Program-made: the position numbers and the translations under genes
The notes under the pieces: model-generated
The model's database searches: none
Told to the model about the DNA's origin: nothing
The model's input: only the letters and a program-made list of their open reading frames with translations
Origin: Maribacter sp. MJ134
GTDB lineage: Bacteria; Bacteroidota; Bacteroidia; Flavobacteriales; Flavobacteriaceae
Assembly (NCBI RefSeq): GCF_003970695.1
Contig: NZ_CP034570.1
Location: 1,240,001-1,304,000, forward strand
Reading direction: 5' to 3'
DNA length: 64,000 nucleotides
Shown: positions 26,305-36,394 of the stretch, in pieces
Position numbering within the stretch: position 1 is the stretch's first letter
Layout: each line of letters opens with the position of its first letter

Positions 26305-29300
26305 TTACAATTCTACAGGCTTAACACTTTCAAATTGATCAACTAGTATATGCTGTAACGAATCTGGTGTAACCGCTCTAAAATAGCCTAACAAGTCTTG
26401 ACTGGTGGCATAGCGATTGGTTTTCATTTTAAGCTTACCGTTAGTGGTATTCCAATTTTCCAAAAAGCGTCTTAAAGCTTTATTGACCTGCTCCTCGCCT
26501 ATTGCCTTTTGAAATTGATACATGTTAATGGCACCTTTAGCATAATAAATATAGTCTTGATTATCTACTAATGCTAGCGTTGGTTCTGCTCCAGATTCTC
26601 TGAGTTTGCCTTCTTCGTATTTCTCTAATTGCAACTCTAAAAATTGATGAACCTTTTCTTTTGGATAGTGCGCTTTTAAAACCATCATGGCTGCATATTG
26701 AGAAAGTGTTTCCAAAATAAAGTATTGCCCTTTTACATTTGCGGCTTCTACTTGCATAGCAAACCATTGGTGGGCAATTTCGTGTGCAGTTACATAAAAT
26801 GCCATATCTACATCGGTTTCATCATCAATATCTAAAACAAAACCTATAGATTCTGAGAATGGAACAGTGCCCGGAAATGATTGTGCAAATTGCGCATAAC
26901 GCGGAAACTCCATGATACGTAACTGTTCATATTGATACGGACTGAAATTTGTGCTATAGTAATCCAATGAGGCTTTCATAGCCATCATCATTCTATCTAT
27001 GTTATACTCATGACCTTTATGATAGTAAACTTCTAAATCTACTTGTTTCGAAATAGCATCAGATTTTGAAATCCATTGGTCTTTTTTTATGTCATACCTT
27101 GCTGAAACAATTGAGTAAAAATCAATCATTGGAATTTCCATTTTATAATGAAAATAATTACGATTATTTTCTGTCCACTCCCTCAATAAATTCCCAGGAA
27201 CTAAAGCTGTTTGGTTAATTTCTGTTCCTATGACCATTTCAAAATGAATACCGTCAGAATCACTACCAGATCTTGCATTAACTAATTCTTTAGGGTCATT
27301 TCTATTTGCTCTATTTGTTCTTTCAGATAAATTATATTCTGAACGTTCATCCCTATCACTTAGCTCATATTTTCTGTTGTAGCCTAATGTTGGAAAGTCT
27401 TTATTGTTAAAGAATGTTCCATTTTCAACAATATTAGCATTTGAATTACCTGCTTCAAATCCATTCGTAGTGAATGATTGCTTAGAGTTCATTTTAATTG
27501 AATCTCCAGGATTCAAAGAGCTATGCAACTGATAGATAGTATAATCGTAGGTAGCGTATGTATTATTTTCTGTTGCGCCTCCATCAAAAGTGACAGCATC
27601 TAATGTGATATTCTCTTCAATTAGTTTCTGAATATGAATCTCATTAATGGGTTGCGCATTGGTGTTTTTTAATATATAATACCCTTCCACAGTATAATCT
27701 CTTGATGAAGGATACAATTCCACTTTTAAATTCACATCTACTATTTTGGGCTGTGGTACATATTCAAACTGTTTGAGTTCTTTTTCATAAGCTACTCTAA
27801 ATTCAGTTGCTTTAGTATTGGTCCAATAGGTGTTTAAAATATTCGTATTGTAAAAGATTAAACTTCCCATTAGTATAAATACTAAAAAGACCATAGAAGC
27901 AACTATAAAAAGCGGCTTGCTCAATCTGTTTTTGCTAGCTCTTATGCGTTGCATTAAATTGGTTTCAGTACCTCTTACGTTTACTAAAGACCCAATAATT
28001 AGTAATAGTATTCCGAAGAGAAACCAATACAATTTAATTAACAGATAGGGTTTTAAAAAATGACCATAACCATTCATATCAGAATACGTTCCTAAAGCAC
28101 TGCCTCCGAAAAAATATAAATCGTGATCAAACCCGAATAAACCTAAAGCAACATTGGCAATAAAAAATACAATCACCAACATTATGCCTACAAACTTATG
28201 GTTTACCATAGATTGAATAAAAAATGCAATGCATGTATACAGTGCTAAAAACGGTAAAATCTCTAAGAAGAAACCATAAAAATAGACTTGGAATTCATAT
28301 TTGTAATACCCTCTTAATGTTTGAAATATAATTCCCGACCCAATTAAAGCGAGCATGAGTACAACATAAATTAAGTTCAACCCAATGTACTTACCGGCTA
28401 ATTTTAAAAAGCTAGACATGGGTGTTGCATCATAAATTAGATTGAGCTTTGCACTCCTCTCCTTCCAGACCAATTCTCCGGAATAAAAGACCAAAACGAT
28501 GATAAAGAAATAAATGGATGTTTCTTGAAGTTCTTCAACAATAAAGTAGGTTGCCGGATAGCTATCAACGCCATATACCGTACCGAGATTTACGGAATTA
28601 ATGAGGATGATAATCATCCCACAAATAACAATTCCCCAAAATGATGCTTGCTTGCAAATACTGATAAAGTAAAACCACGAAAACTCTTTTAACTGTGTCC
28701 ATTTAGATGGTAAACCATATTGTTTTTTAACTTTAGGGATTTCTATATCAGTATTTACATAGGCACTTTTAGCTGCCAATTTTTGAATTCGTTTTCGCTT
28801 TGATTGCTTTTCTTTAACAACATTAAAATTGAATTTTTTATAACCATAGATTAGCGCAAGTATTCCTAGAGTTACCCAAAACAGTTTGTTATACATCAAT
28901 ACCCCTAAAAAAGTTAGTTCTTGTGTACTTTTTTCTAACGCTGACCAAGACTTTGTCGCAAAAGTGGTTGTTGTTAGCGAAAATGGATCTAGAATGGCTT
29001 GCCAAAATTCATGAGTGATAGCTTTGGTTAGCATAAAAATCACAAATAAAATAATACCTTGTGTATAGACTACCACCAGGTTTCTGCTTAAAGCACCTGT
29101 AACAAAAAATAACGAAGCTCCAAAAAACAACGTTGGTAACGTTACCATTAAAAATGTCTTTATATAAACAATGGCATTAAACCCTAATAGATCTTCTGGA
29201 TTATGCCATGGCATAAATTCGCTTAGCATCATGCCAAATAAAATACCTGTAAATGCAAATAGCAAAACTGCAAACGATCCTAAAAATCGACCTTGTAAAT

Positions 29301-29595
29301 AATCTTTTTTGTTGATTGGTGCAGAAAATAGCAATGATTCAATATTGTATTCAAAATCCCTTAGTACGGAAACGCCCATTATCATTGACGCTAAAATCAT
29401 AAATATACCGGTAATGGCTCCCATAGTTTTTGCAATCACTATGGGTGAATTATTTTTCATCAACCCCATGTCTGAACCTTGAAAAATAAAGTCAACACCA
29501 ACAATTGAAAATAGAAATAGAAAAAGGAAGAATACATAGGTGTCCGGTCGTTTAATTCGGTATTGTATTTCGAACTTAAAAATAGTATACCACAT
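26305..29595 (-). CDS. ABC permease fused to M1-family aminopeptidase
   Basis: The 1096-residue protein has about twelve membrane spans in the first 600 residues, in two permease halves with a cytoplasmic linker near 280. A periplasmic M1 metallopeptidase domain begins near residue 640. The zinc motif is His938-Glu-Ile-Ala-His942, with a downstream Glu in ILETLSQ and a Tyr in YIYYAKG. It forms an exporter with the ATPase at 29598-30485. Fusions of this kind are known in Bacteroidetes; they may trim or process what they export. It is bracketed by LytS/LytTR pairs on both sides. Confidence 0.93.
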   Translation of the reverse strand: MWYTIFKFEIQYRIKRPDTYVFFLFLFLFSIVGVDFIFQGSDMGLMKNNSPIVIAKTMGAITGIFMILASMIMGVSVLRDFEYNIESLLFSAPINKKDYLQGRFLGSFAVLLFAFTGILFGMMLSEFMPWHNPEDLLGFNAIVYIKTFLMVTLPTLFFGASLFFVTGALSRNLVVVYTQGIILFVIFMLTKAITHEFWQAILDPFSLTTTTFATKSWSALEKSTQELTFLGVLMYNKLFWVTLGILALIYGYKKFNFNVVKEKQSKRKRIQKLAAKSAYVNTDIEIPKVKKQYGLPSKWTQLKEFSWFYFISICKQASFWGIVICGMIIILINSVNLGTVYGVDSYPATYFIVEELQETSIYFFIIVLVFYSGELVWKERSAKLNLIYDATPMSSFLKLAGKYIGLNLIYVVLMLALIGSGIIFQTLRGYYKYEFQVYFYGFFLEILPFLALYTCIAFFIQSMVNHKFVGIMLVIVFFIANVALGLFGFDHDLYFFGGSALGTYSDMNGYGHFLKPYLLIKLYWFLFGILLLIIGSLVNVRGTETNLMQRIRASKNRLSKPLFIVASMVFLVFILMGSLIFYNTNILNTYWTNTKATEFRVAYEKELKQFEYVPQPKIVDVNLKVELYPSSRDYTVEGYYILKNTNAQPINEIHIQKLIEENITLDAVTFDGGATENNTYATYDYTIYQLHSSLNPGDSIKMNSKQSFTTNGFEAGNSNANIVENGTFFNNKDFPTLGYNRKYELSDRDERSEYNLSERTNRANRNDPKELVNARSGSDSDGIHFEMVIGTEINQTALVPGNLLREWTENNRNYFHYKMEIPMIDFYSIVSARYDIKKDQWISKSDAISKQVDLEVYYHKGHEYNIDRMMMAMKASLDYYSTNFSPYQYEQLRIMEFPRYAQFAQSFPGTVPFSESIGFVLDIDDETDVDMAFYVTAHEIAHQWFAMQVEAANVKGQYFILETLSQYAAMMVLKAHYPKEKVHQFLELQLEKYEEGKLRESGAEPTLALVDNQDYIYYAKGAINMYQFQKAIGEEQVNKALRRFLENWNTTNGKLKMKTNRYATSQDLLGYFRAVTPDSLQHILVDQFESVKPVEL

Positions 29596-29597
29596 AA

Positions 29598-30485
29598 CTA
29601 ATTAGATTTAAGGTTAGTATTATTGAATATTTCCGAAAAATAGACATCCTCTAATTCGGCATTAATAAGCGAAAAGCCGTCTCCTGGATTCGTATCACTT
29701 ACGATATGAATGGTTGGTTTTCCAAGAAATAATCGTTCACTGATGACCTGATAATTTTCTTTATATAGGTTCAATTCTGATTTTTCGATTGTTTTTTGAT
29801 AAACTCTACCTTTTAAACTTTCTAGAATCTTTAGAGGCTTTCCTTTTAAACAAACTTGCCCTTTATTAATAATGGCCATATTTGTGCAGAGTTCTTTGAC
29901 ATCGTCAACAATGTGTGTGGATAAAATAACCACGGTATGTTCCCCAAGCTCGCTTAGAACATTGTAAAATCGATTGCGTTCTACAGGATCCAATCCTGCT
30001 GTTGGTTCATCTACAATAAGTAACTTCGGATTGTTAAGTAAGGCTTGTGCAATACCAAAACGTTGCTTCATCCCACCAGAAAATCCTTTAAGATTTTGTT
30101 GTCGCACCTCATATAAATTGGTTTTATACAATAGCGCTTTCACCAATTCTTTGCGTTCGTTTTTATTAGTGATGCCTTTAAGCACTGCGAAATGATTGAG
30201 TAATACCTCGGCAGATATTTTTGGATACAAACCAAACTGTTGCGGTAAATAACCTAATACCTGCCGCAATTCATTTTTTTGTTTTAATACATCGATGTCT
30301 CCAAGAATAATGGAACCAGCATCGGCTTCTTGCAGTGTTGCAATAGTTCGCATTAACGTAGACTTGCCTGCACCATTTGGGCCTAATAGACCAAACATGC
30401 CTGTCGGTATATCTAGTGAAATGTTTTGTAAAGCTTTGATTCCGTTTGAATACGTTTTTGATAGATTGTCAATTCTAAGTTCCAT
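29598..30485 (-). CDS. ABC transporter ATP-binding protein
   Basis: From the ATG at 30485 the protein has 295 residues. Walker A is GPNGAGKSTL near residues 36-45, the signature is GFSGGMKQR, Walker B is LLIVDEPTAGLDP and the switch His is in LSTHIV. A longer frame to 30557 exists but adds unlikely residues. The leader directly before the ATG carries the repeated motif ATCAAAAAACGAACAGT. The permease gene starts 2 bp after its end. It drives transport by the fused permease/peptidase. Confidence 0.95.
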   Translation of the reverse strand: MELRIDNLSKTYSNGIKALQNISLDIPTGMFGLLGPNGAGKSTLMRTIATLQEADAGSIILGDIDVLKQKNELRQVLGYLPQQFGLYPKISAEVLLNHFAVLKGITNKNERKELVKALLYKTNLYEVRQQNLKGFSGGMKQRFGIAQALLNNPKLLIVDEPTAGLDPVERNRFYNVLSELGEHTVVILSTHIVDDVKELCTNMAIINKGQVCLKGKPLKILESLKGRVYQKTIEKSELNLYKENYQVISERLFLGKPTIHIVSDTNPGDGFSLINAELEDVYFSEIFNNTNLKSN

Positions 30486-30603
30486 ACTGTTCGTTTTTTG
30501 ATTGATTGAGGCAAACTTATGGTGGGCCTTAATTGTAAAAAACAAAAAGTGACACATCTCATGTTAGGCGTGATACAAGACCTTAAGAAGGGTGCAAACG
30601 TAC

Positions 30604-30633
30604 TTTATCCCTACTAAGTAGGTGTTTATCCCT
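30604..30633. promoter_or_regulatory. Direct repeat TTTATCCCT, possible LytTR operator
   Basis: Two copies of TTTATCCCT start at 30604 and 30625, 21 bp apart, flanking the small palindrome CCTACTAAGTAGG. They lie between the divergent ABC exporter operon (minus) and the second LytS/LytTR operon (plus). LytTR regulators bind direct repeats spaced by two helical turns, so this is a plausible operator for the adjacent regulator. The binding is inferred. Confidence 0.5.
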
Positions 30634-30693
30634 CTGTATCTATTGTTTGTCAACTAATTTGTAGGAGGAATTTTATTTAATTAATCTTGACCT

Positions 30694-31485
30694 ATGAAGT
30701 TGAAAATATCAGATAGAAAAAAGAAAATTATAAACAGGGTTTATAAGATATCCCTTGTAATTATAGGTTTAGTCATTGTAATCTTTAATGACACTTTTGG
30801 TAAATTAGAAGGGTTTGCTGAGTTTGTTGTATTGTACTTTATTCTCTTAATCATTACAATTGCCCACTGGGTTTTTAAACAGATCAAATCAATTATTCGA
30901 TTAAAGAATGAAAAAGAAAAAACAGAATTACTGCATTTAAAAAGTCAGGTAAACCCACATTTCTTCTTCAATACACTCAACAATTTGTATGGATTAATGG
31001 AAAAAGATTCTAAGGAAAGGGAAATGGTACTTAAACTTTCTGATATGATGCGATATAGTATTTATGAGGGCCAAAAAGATCGGGTTAGCCTCAAACAAGA
31101 ATTAGATTACTTAAAAAACTATATTGAACTTCAAGGAATACGCTATCATAAAAAGTCTGATGTTCAATTTAATTCTGAAATTGAGCATCCGCAAGTTAAA
31201 ATTATGCCTTTACTATTTATTATTCTAGTAGAGAATGCGTTTAAGCATGGCTTGGAAAATTTAGAAAAAGACGCGTATATCCATATTAATTTAACCGAAA
31301 AGGATAATAACGTAAACTTCACAATTGAAAATAATTTTGAATTACAACAAACACCCAATACAGAAGGTATTGGTTTAAAAAACTTAAAGAGAAGATTAGA
31401 GCTAGTTTACTCCAATAAGCATTCTCTTTCTTTTGACGTAACCGCCAATAGTTATAAAGTTAAACTATCTCTAAAATTAAAATAA
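30694..31485 (+). CDS. LytS-type sensor histidine kinase, short form
   Basis: The 263-residue kinase has two hydrophobic spans in the first 62 residues, a His89 motif (QVNPHFFFNTLNN) and an HATPase region with ILVENAFKHGLE and EGIGLKNLKRRLE. It has no sensor domain beyond the two spans. Its last codon overlaps the start of the LytTR gene (TAATG), so translation is coupled. It is transcribed away from the ABC exporter and shares its upstream region, which fits a role in sensing exporter state or its substrate. Confidence 0.94.
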   Translation: MKLKISDRKKKIINRVYKISLVIIGLVIVIFNDTFGKLEGFAEFVVLYFILLIITIAHWVFKQIKSIIRLKNEKEKTELLHLKSQVNPHFFFNTLNNLYGLMEKDSKEREMVLKLSDMMRYSIYEGQKDRVSLKQELDYLKNYIELQGIRYHKKSDVQFNSEIEHPQVKIMPLLFIILVENAFKHGLENLEKDAYIHINLTEKDNNVNFTIENNFELQQTPNTEGIGLKNLKRRLELVYSNKHSLSFDVTANSYKVKLSLKLK

Positions 31486-32183
31486 TGAGATATCTAATCA
31501 TAGATGATGAACATATAGCCCACAAGATTATCATGGAATATTGTGAAATGCTTCCGCATATGAAGTTGCAGAAAAACTGTTATAGCGCTTTGGAAGCGCT
31601 TGAGTATTTGAATACACATCAAGTTGACTTAATCTTTTTAGATATAAATATGCCCAAATTAAAAGGATTTGAATTTTTAAGAACCTTATCATCACCTCCT
31701 AAAGTTATTGTCACGACAGCCTATAGTGAATTCGCAATTGAAGGCTACGAATTAAACGTTGTAGATTACCTGTTAAAACCTTTTAGTTTAGAACGTTTTT
31801 TGAGTGCTATTAATAAAGTAACGTCTTCGACCATTAGTACAATAAGTATGGCAAGGCAGCAGAATATAAAGCCTGAAGGACAACATATTTTTTTAAAGCA
31901 AAATAATAGTCATGTTCAGTTAGCTATAGATTCCATACTATTTATTGAAGCTTCTGGCAACTATACCAAAGTTGTTACTACTGATGGCATCATCAGCATT
32001 CGAGAAAAAATATCGGATACGATACAATTATTTTCAGACAATGATTTTCTTCAAGTTCATAAGTCTTTTGCCGTTGCAAAAAAGCATATACGTAGTGTAG
32101 AAGGCAACAGAATTTACATTGGAGATCATATTGTGCCTATTGGTAAACTGTATAAAACAAATATCATTCAATTATTGAAATAA
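31485..32183 (+). CDS. LytTR-type response regulator
   Basis: The 232-residue regulator has a receiver domain with phosphoacceptor Asp53 (LIFLDINMPK) and Lys in DYLLKPF, and a C-terminal LytTR domain (about 135-230: IDSILFIEASGNYTKVV and FLQVHKSFAVAKKHI). It pairs with the short kinase immediately upstream. It is the second LytTR regulator around the ABC exporter. The two pairs differ clearly in sequence, so they are not a recent duplication. Confidence 0.94.
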   Translation: MRYLIIDDEHIAHKIIMEYCEMLPHMKLQKNCYSALEALEYLNTHQVDLIFLDINMPKLKGFEFLRTLSSPPKVIVTTAYSEFAIEGYELNVVDYLLKPFSLERFLSAINKVTSSTISTISMARQQNIKPEGQHIFLKQNNSHVQLAIDSILFIEASGNYTKVVTTDGIISIREKISDTIQLFSDNDFLQVHKSFAVAKKHIRSVEGNRIYIGDHIVPIGKLYKTNIIQLLK

Positions 32184-32481
32184 GTAATTGTTTGTTCTAA
32201 CAGTAAGTTGCCAACTGTTTTGTGTATGTGTAGTAGCGAATTTAGAAACACTAACTTTCAAAAAGTAATTTACAAAATAAAAAATAATAGCGATTTGAAT
32301 TAGAACTCAAATCACTAGTTCTTATAGACCTCTTAAGTTTGATTCTTTTTAAATTGATTGTATAATAAGAAAGAACAAAAGAGAGCTTTAAGGTTAGTAA
32401 TTAAGGTGAAGCTTAAAACTTCGATAATCCCAAAGCTTCGGGAGTAATACTCTCTTTGTTGTATGCCTTTTTAATTTAATT
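32184..32481. other. Convergent intergenic stretch
   Basis: About 300 bp separate the LytTR gene (plus) from the DUF4386-like gene (minus). An interrupted dyad pairs AAAGAGAG (about 32369) with CTCTCTTT (about 32451) and may fold to end both transcripts. No ORF is seen. Confidence 0.4.
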
Positions 32482-33168
32482 TTACTCGTTGCTAGGTCTT
32501 ATGCCAAACATTAATAAATAACCTATCATCCAAAATTCTCCGATGGTTGCTGGTAGAATAAGGAATCTATTGTAGCTAAAATCAATTCCTGCGTAGCGGA
32601 TAAAGGTGGTAATTAGATAGCCTATACCCCCTAAAATAATAACTCTCCCTAACCAGACGGGCATCCTTTTAGATTTAATGACGATATAACCCATGGGAAA
32701 CAGCCAAAGCCCAAAGAAAAGACCACCAATACCCCAAGCATTTGAAATTATATTTTGAAAAACCTGAATTAGTACAACCTTATCTTCCATAACACTTATG
32801 TCAGAATTAGCAACACCTATTGCAGAGGCGATTGAAATTGCACTTATCATAATCGCTAAAGCATTTACCATTCCCCATATACCTAAAGTCCAAGCTTCCA
32901 ATTCATAACTATCTTTAAACAATTTGTAAAACCAAACTGCGGTAAGTGCTTGAGATATTACGATAGCAAACTCAAAGAGCAACCTAATTCTTGCGGTGGA
33001 TTCTAATTCTACCAAATTCGTTAGCGTTTGTTCGGGGTTTCCAGAAACAAATATTTGAGAATGAAAGACCATAAACCCTAAAATCCCTGAAATAGCCATC
33101 ATTAAATACCACACTCCAGTTATTCTTGCAGTTTTAATCAATTGTTTTTGTTCTGTATTTCCGATCAT
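32482..33168 (-). CDS. DUF4386-like multi-pass membrane protein
   Basis: The 228-residue protein has six hydrophobic spans. Its start (TEQKQLIKTARITGVWYLMMAISGILGF) and the GGLFFGLWLFPMGYIV segment are typical of DUF4386. The function is unknown. It is the last gene of the operon behind array C. The array B operon also carries a DUF4386-like gene next to a barrel paralogue. Confidence 0.8.
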   Translation of the reverse strand: MIGNTEQKQLIKTARITGVWYLMMAISGILGFMVFHSQIFVSGNPEQTLTNLVELESTARIRLLFEFAIVISQALTAVWFYKLFKDSYELEAWTLGIWGMVNALAIMISAISIASAIGVANSDISVMEDKVVLIQVFQNIISNAWGIGGLFFGLWLFPMGYIVIKSKRMPVWLGRVIILGGIGYLITTFIRYAGIDFSYNRFLILPATIGEFWMIGYLLMFGIRPSNE

Positions 33169-33199
33169 AAATGATTTGATTTTAATTTTAAGGTATTGG

Positions 33200-34243
33200 T
33201 TACTTTCTGCTTTTCAGGATTTTTACAATTCTATTATTAATTTTTTCTGATACGTTCCAAGAGTATCCGCCACTAGTATTTACAAATTGAACAACCACAG
33301 CATCAATATCCTTGTGATACTTGGCAATACTGCTGTAACCTGGTAATAATCCTGTATGTTCATATACATAGATTGATGTATAAATAGCTTGTTCCTTATC
33401 ATTTAGCAAGGAGCCGTCGTTCAACGCCCTCAAGAATATACCCACATCCTGTGCTGTAGCCACCATGGAGCCGGCAGGGCTTACAAAATCATTGGGCTTT
33501 AGGTCTGGCTCATAGTCTACGGCATATCCGCTCATAACATCGTCTAAATTCACTTCACTTAGCAAACTGTAGGTATCGTTGAGCCCAAGGGGCATTAAAA
33601 CTTCCTTTTTGATAAATTGGTGATGACTGTATCCCAATGTTTTATCCAAGATTTCGCCAATCAACAGATAATTGGTATTTGAGTACCTATATTTTTTATC
33701 CGGTTTAAAATCGGCAGGAGTATCGAGGACCAAATCGAGCGATTCTTTAGTGTTTTTAGAATAATCGTTTACCCAAAAACCTGGAAAGTCCGTGTAGTTC
33801 GGAATACCAGACCGATGTTGCACCATCATTCTCAAGGTGATTTTATCGGCATTTTCAATTCGTCCCACCAGTTCCGGCATATAATCAGCGAGCGTTTTGT
33901 CTAAAGACAACTGATTGTCATTAACTAATTTTGCTACGGCAACAGCAACATACAACTTGCTAATGCTGGCAATCCGGAATAAAGCTTTTGGGTTGGCAGG
34001 AATCTTATTTTTTCGATCCTGCCAGCCAGCGGCATAAAACTCAGGTGGCTTTCCAGCTTGGTCTACATAAACAATCATGCCGTCCAAACCGTATCCAATG
34101 GCATCATTGACCTGTTCCTGAACCGTATCTGGTAATGGTGTTAACAGTAATCTTAGCAAAATCCATGGCACAAAGAATAGTGAGCTGATGCTTGCCATAA
34201 TTAATATGATTTTGAGTATTCGTTTTGATTGTTTCTTTGCCAT
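33200..34243 (-). CDS. Class C beta-lactamase-type serine hydrolase
   Basis: The 347-residue protein has an N-terminal membrane anchor (about residues 10-33) and a penicillin-binding fold. The active-site Ser-Ile-Ser-Lys is at 93-96, the Tyr-Ser-Asn motif in KYRYSNTNY and HTGLLPG late in the chain in place of KTG. Such proteins are often peptidases or esterases rather than true beta-lactamases. It faces the periplasm. It lies 31 bp upstream of the DUF4386-like gene and 39 bp after the CPBP gene, so the three are one operon. Confidence 0.9.
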   Translation of the reverse strand: MAKKQSKRILKIILIMASISSLFFVPWILLRLLLTPLPDTVQEQVNDAIGYGLDGMIVYVDQAGKPPEFYAAGWQDRKNKIPANPKALFRIASISKLYVAVAVAKLVNDNQLSLDKTLADYMPELVGRIENADKITLRMMVQHRSGIPNYTDFPGFWVNDYSKNTKESLDLVLDTPADFKPDKKYRYSNTNYLLIGEILDKTLGYSHHQFIKKEVLMPLGLNDTYSLLSEVNLDDVMSGYAVDYEPDLKPNDFVSPAGSMVATAQDVGIFLRALNDGSLLNDKEQAIYTSIYVYEHTGLLPGYSSIAKYHKDIDAVVVQFVNTSGGYSWNVSEKINNRIVKILKSRK

Positions 34244-34282
34244 AATACGATTGTTTGTTTTTTCATTTTATTGTCTTAAAAC

Positions 34283-35158
34283 CTAGAGGTTCTCAACTTT
34301 CGCCTTTCGCCAAAAATAGATGGCAAATAGCGTCGTAATAATCGGTAGCATGAGTCCGTATTCATCTATCCAAAAAGTCGTGCAGTTATTTGTTATCGTC
34401 AACGGCGTGAAAATCTTCTGTATGAATATATTGTGTACGGAATGAAATAGGGCCGCAGGCCACAAGCTGTTGGATTTAAAAGTATAGTAGGCCAAAATGA
34501 CCGAAATTGCAACTATCATTACGGTAAAAGCTGTAATGTGTAGCAACAGGTTTCCACTTCCCTTGTATATCAAAAAGATAATTGGCCAATGCCATATCGC
34601 CCAAATCAATCCGCTAATCATGGAAACACCACCAAAGGAAAATAGTTTCCGAAGTTCGTAGTTGAAGAATCCCCGCCATCCTATTTCCTCGCCCAATGTC
34701 GAACCAATGTTCTTTACAACACCAACAATAGATAAGAGAACAATCATAGTCAATAGTATAATTGTACTACTGAAACCTTCCATGCCTAATTCTTGCGACC
34801 ACTCGGTGATAGTTTCCTGATTGAGCACATTTCCAAAACCGAAAACCCAAATCAATACATAGGCAATCATAATATAGGCTACCGGAATCAAATAGGATAG
34901 GCGTAAATTTTTCAAACTTTTCAGACCCCATGGAAGACTTGAAATCGGTCTTTTCAGTAGCTTTAATGTAATAAAGGCGGATAATGCAGGGCTCATCATT
35001 AAAGCCCCGACATAGATGCTTGTAGGGTTCAGCTTGAGTATTGCGTAATAACAGATAGTACTTAGCAGGGTCAAAATACCCAAAAACAACAGTATCGTTT
35101 TCCGGACTTCTTTGGGATGGCTTAATTTTTCCGACATTTTAATATTTTTAAAGAACAC
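34283..35158 (-). CDS. CPBP-family intramembrane metalloprotease
   Basis: The 291-residue protein has eight or so hydrophobic spans and the CPBP motifs: Glu157-Glu158-x3-Arg162 (GEEIGWRGFF) and His190 in IWAIWHWP, with a later His in FHSVHN. The family comprises Rce1/Abi-type membrane proteases, some of which give self-immunity to bacteriocins; the target here is unknown. An ATG at 35137 may be the true start. Confidence 0.9.
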   Translation of the reverse strand: MFFKNIKMSEKLSHPKEVRKTILLFLGILTLLSTICYYAILKLNPTSIYVGALMMSPALSAFITLKLLKRPISSLPWGLKSLKNLRLSYLIPVAYIMIAYVLIWVFGFGNVLNQETITEWSQELGMEGFSSTIILLTMIVLLSIVGVVKNIGSTLGEEIGWRGFFNYELRKLFSFGGVSMISGLIWAIWHWPIIFLIYKGSGNLLLHITAFTVMIVAISVILAYYTFKSNSLWPAALFHSVHNIFIQKIFTPLTITNNCTTFWIDEYGLMLPIITTLFAIYFWRKAKVENL

Positions 35159-35263
35159 TTAATAAACCGAGGCTTGTTACATTTCAACTTTCAAGACTAT
35201 CAAAAAAGTAACATTAAAGTATCTTAAAAAGTGTGACCAATCGTTCGGTTTTTTAAATTGGAA

Positions 35264-36376
35264 CTAATTTGAAGAGTCCTTAATTTTTAGATGATACATT
35301 TTCATGAGCTTTTTTGCTTTATTGGATTTCCATTTAAGTCCAAACAATGGCTTTAAGAATCCAATCCTTTTAATAATAAATTCATAAATGAGATAGCAGG
35401 CTAAACCTGTAAAAGCTACAATACCTACGAATTTCAATAAGATAGGTATTTCCAATGGCAATATGAACATAGCCCCTGCGTACAAAACAAACATGTGTAT
35501 GATATAAACAGGATACGCTGCTTGGCTCAAATAACTCAGGATTTTACTTGGTTTGTTCAAGTACTTATATCCGAGGCCGAAAACGCCGAAAATCCAACAA
35601 TTGGATTCGATAGCCGTAAGATAACCGGGTGCTTCCGTCGCGTAATTAAAATATCTTATGCCGAACAGCACGGCGGCCAAACCAATATATAACCAGCGCC
35701 ATTTTAAAACGGTCTGCCAGAATGTTTTACCACTGTACACGAAAAGAAAGCCGAAAAAGAAGGCCAAAAATCCAATAAAAAAGCCATGCCAAGTCTCCGC
35801 ATATAGGGCGAATAGCTGGGGTTTTACCAGTAATGCTTCAAGCACAAAAAATATAGAAATCGACAAAGGCCCAACAGGATTACCCATGAATTTGGACAAG
35901 CCGTTTTTAAATCTTCCATTCTCGTTCTTTTTCAGATAGAAAAATAAGGGCAGTAACAGCAGGACGTATGCAAAAATATTCCCTAGAAACCATAAATGCC
36001 CTACATGCGGATAATAGCCCAACGGCATATCATAATACGTCTGAAAAATATACATGTGTAAGGTGGTTATGGCTATAAAGCCAAAGACGAAGGGTAAAAG
36101 AATACGCTTTGTCCGTTCCAGAAGCAATTGTTTCCAGTTTCTCTTGCGCATGGCAAAATAGAGCCCCATTCCCGAGACGTAGAACAAAAGTGGAATCCGC
36201 CAGACGTTTAACATGGTCATTGGTTTCCATAAACCTTCTAGAAATTCATCGCTTCTGATAAAGCCAATGAACATGGCCCAAGGTTGAAATACAATGGCGA
36301 TGTGATAAATGAGCAGCAAGCCAATGGCAATAACCCTTAACCAATCAATATCATATCTTCTTTCAGTTTTCATCAT
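35264..36376 (-). CDS. Acyltransferase family 3 membrane protein
   Basis: The 370-residue protein has about ten hydrophobic spans and the start YDIDWLRVIAIGLLLIYHIAIV, which carries the Arg and His expected in acyltransferase-3 (OatA/NodX/OpgC-type) proteins. VWRIPLLFYVSGMGLYFAMRKR fits the second conserved segment. It probably transfers an acyl group to an envelope glycan. It starts 18 bp after the ankyrin lipoprotein gene and shares its transcript. Confidence 0.88.
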   Translation of the reverse strand: MMKTERRYDIDWLRVIAIGLLLIYHIAIVFQPWAMFIGFIRSDEFLEGLWKPMTMLNVWRIPLLFYVSGMGLYFAMRKRNWKQLLLERTKRILLPFVFGFIAITTLHMYIFQTYYDMPLGYYPHVGHLWFLGNIFAYVLLLLPLFFYLKKNENGRFKNGLSKFMGNPVGPLSISIFFVLEALLVKPQLFALYAETWHGFFIGFLAFFFGFLFVYSGKTFWQTVLKWRWLYIGLAAVLFGIRYFNYATEAPGYLTAIESNCWIFGVFGLGYKYLNKPSKILSYLSQAAYPVYIIHMFVLYAGAMFILPLEIPILLKFVGIVAFTGLACYLIYEFIIKRIGFLKPLFGLKWKSNKAKKLMKMYHLKIKDSSN

Positions 36377-36394
36377 GTTTAATTTTAAAATCGA

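Noticed and set aside
33200-34243. Beta-lactam resistance gene
   Set aside because: The protein has the SxxK and YSN motifs but HTG in place of KTG and a membrane anchor, which is more usual for class C-like peptidases or esterases.
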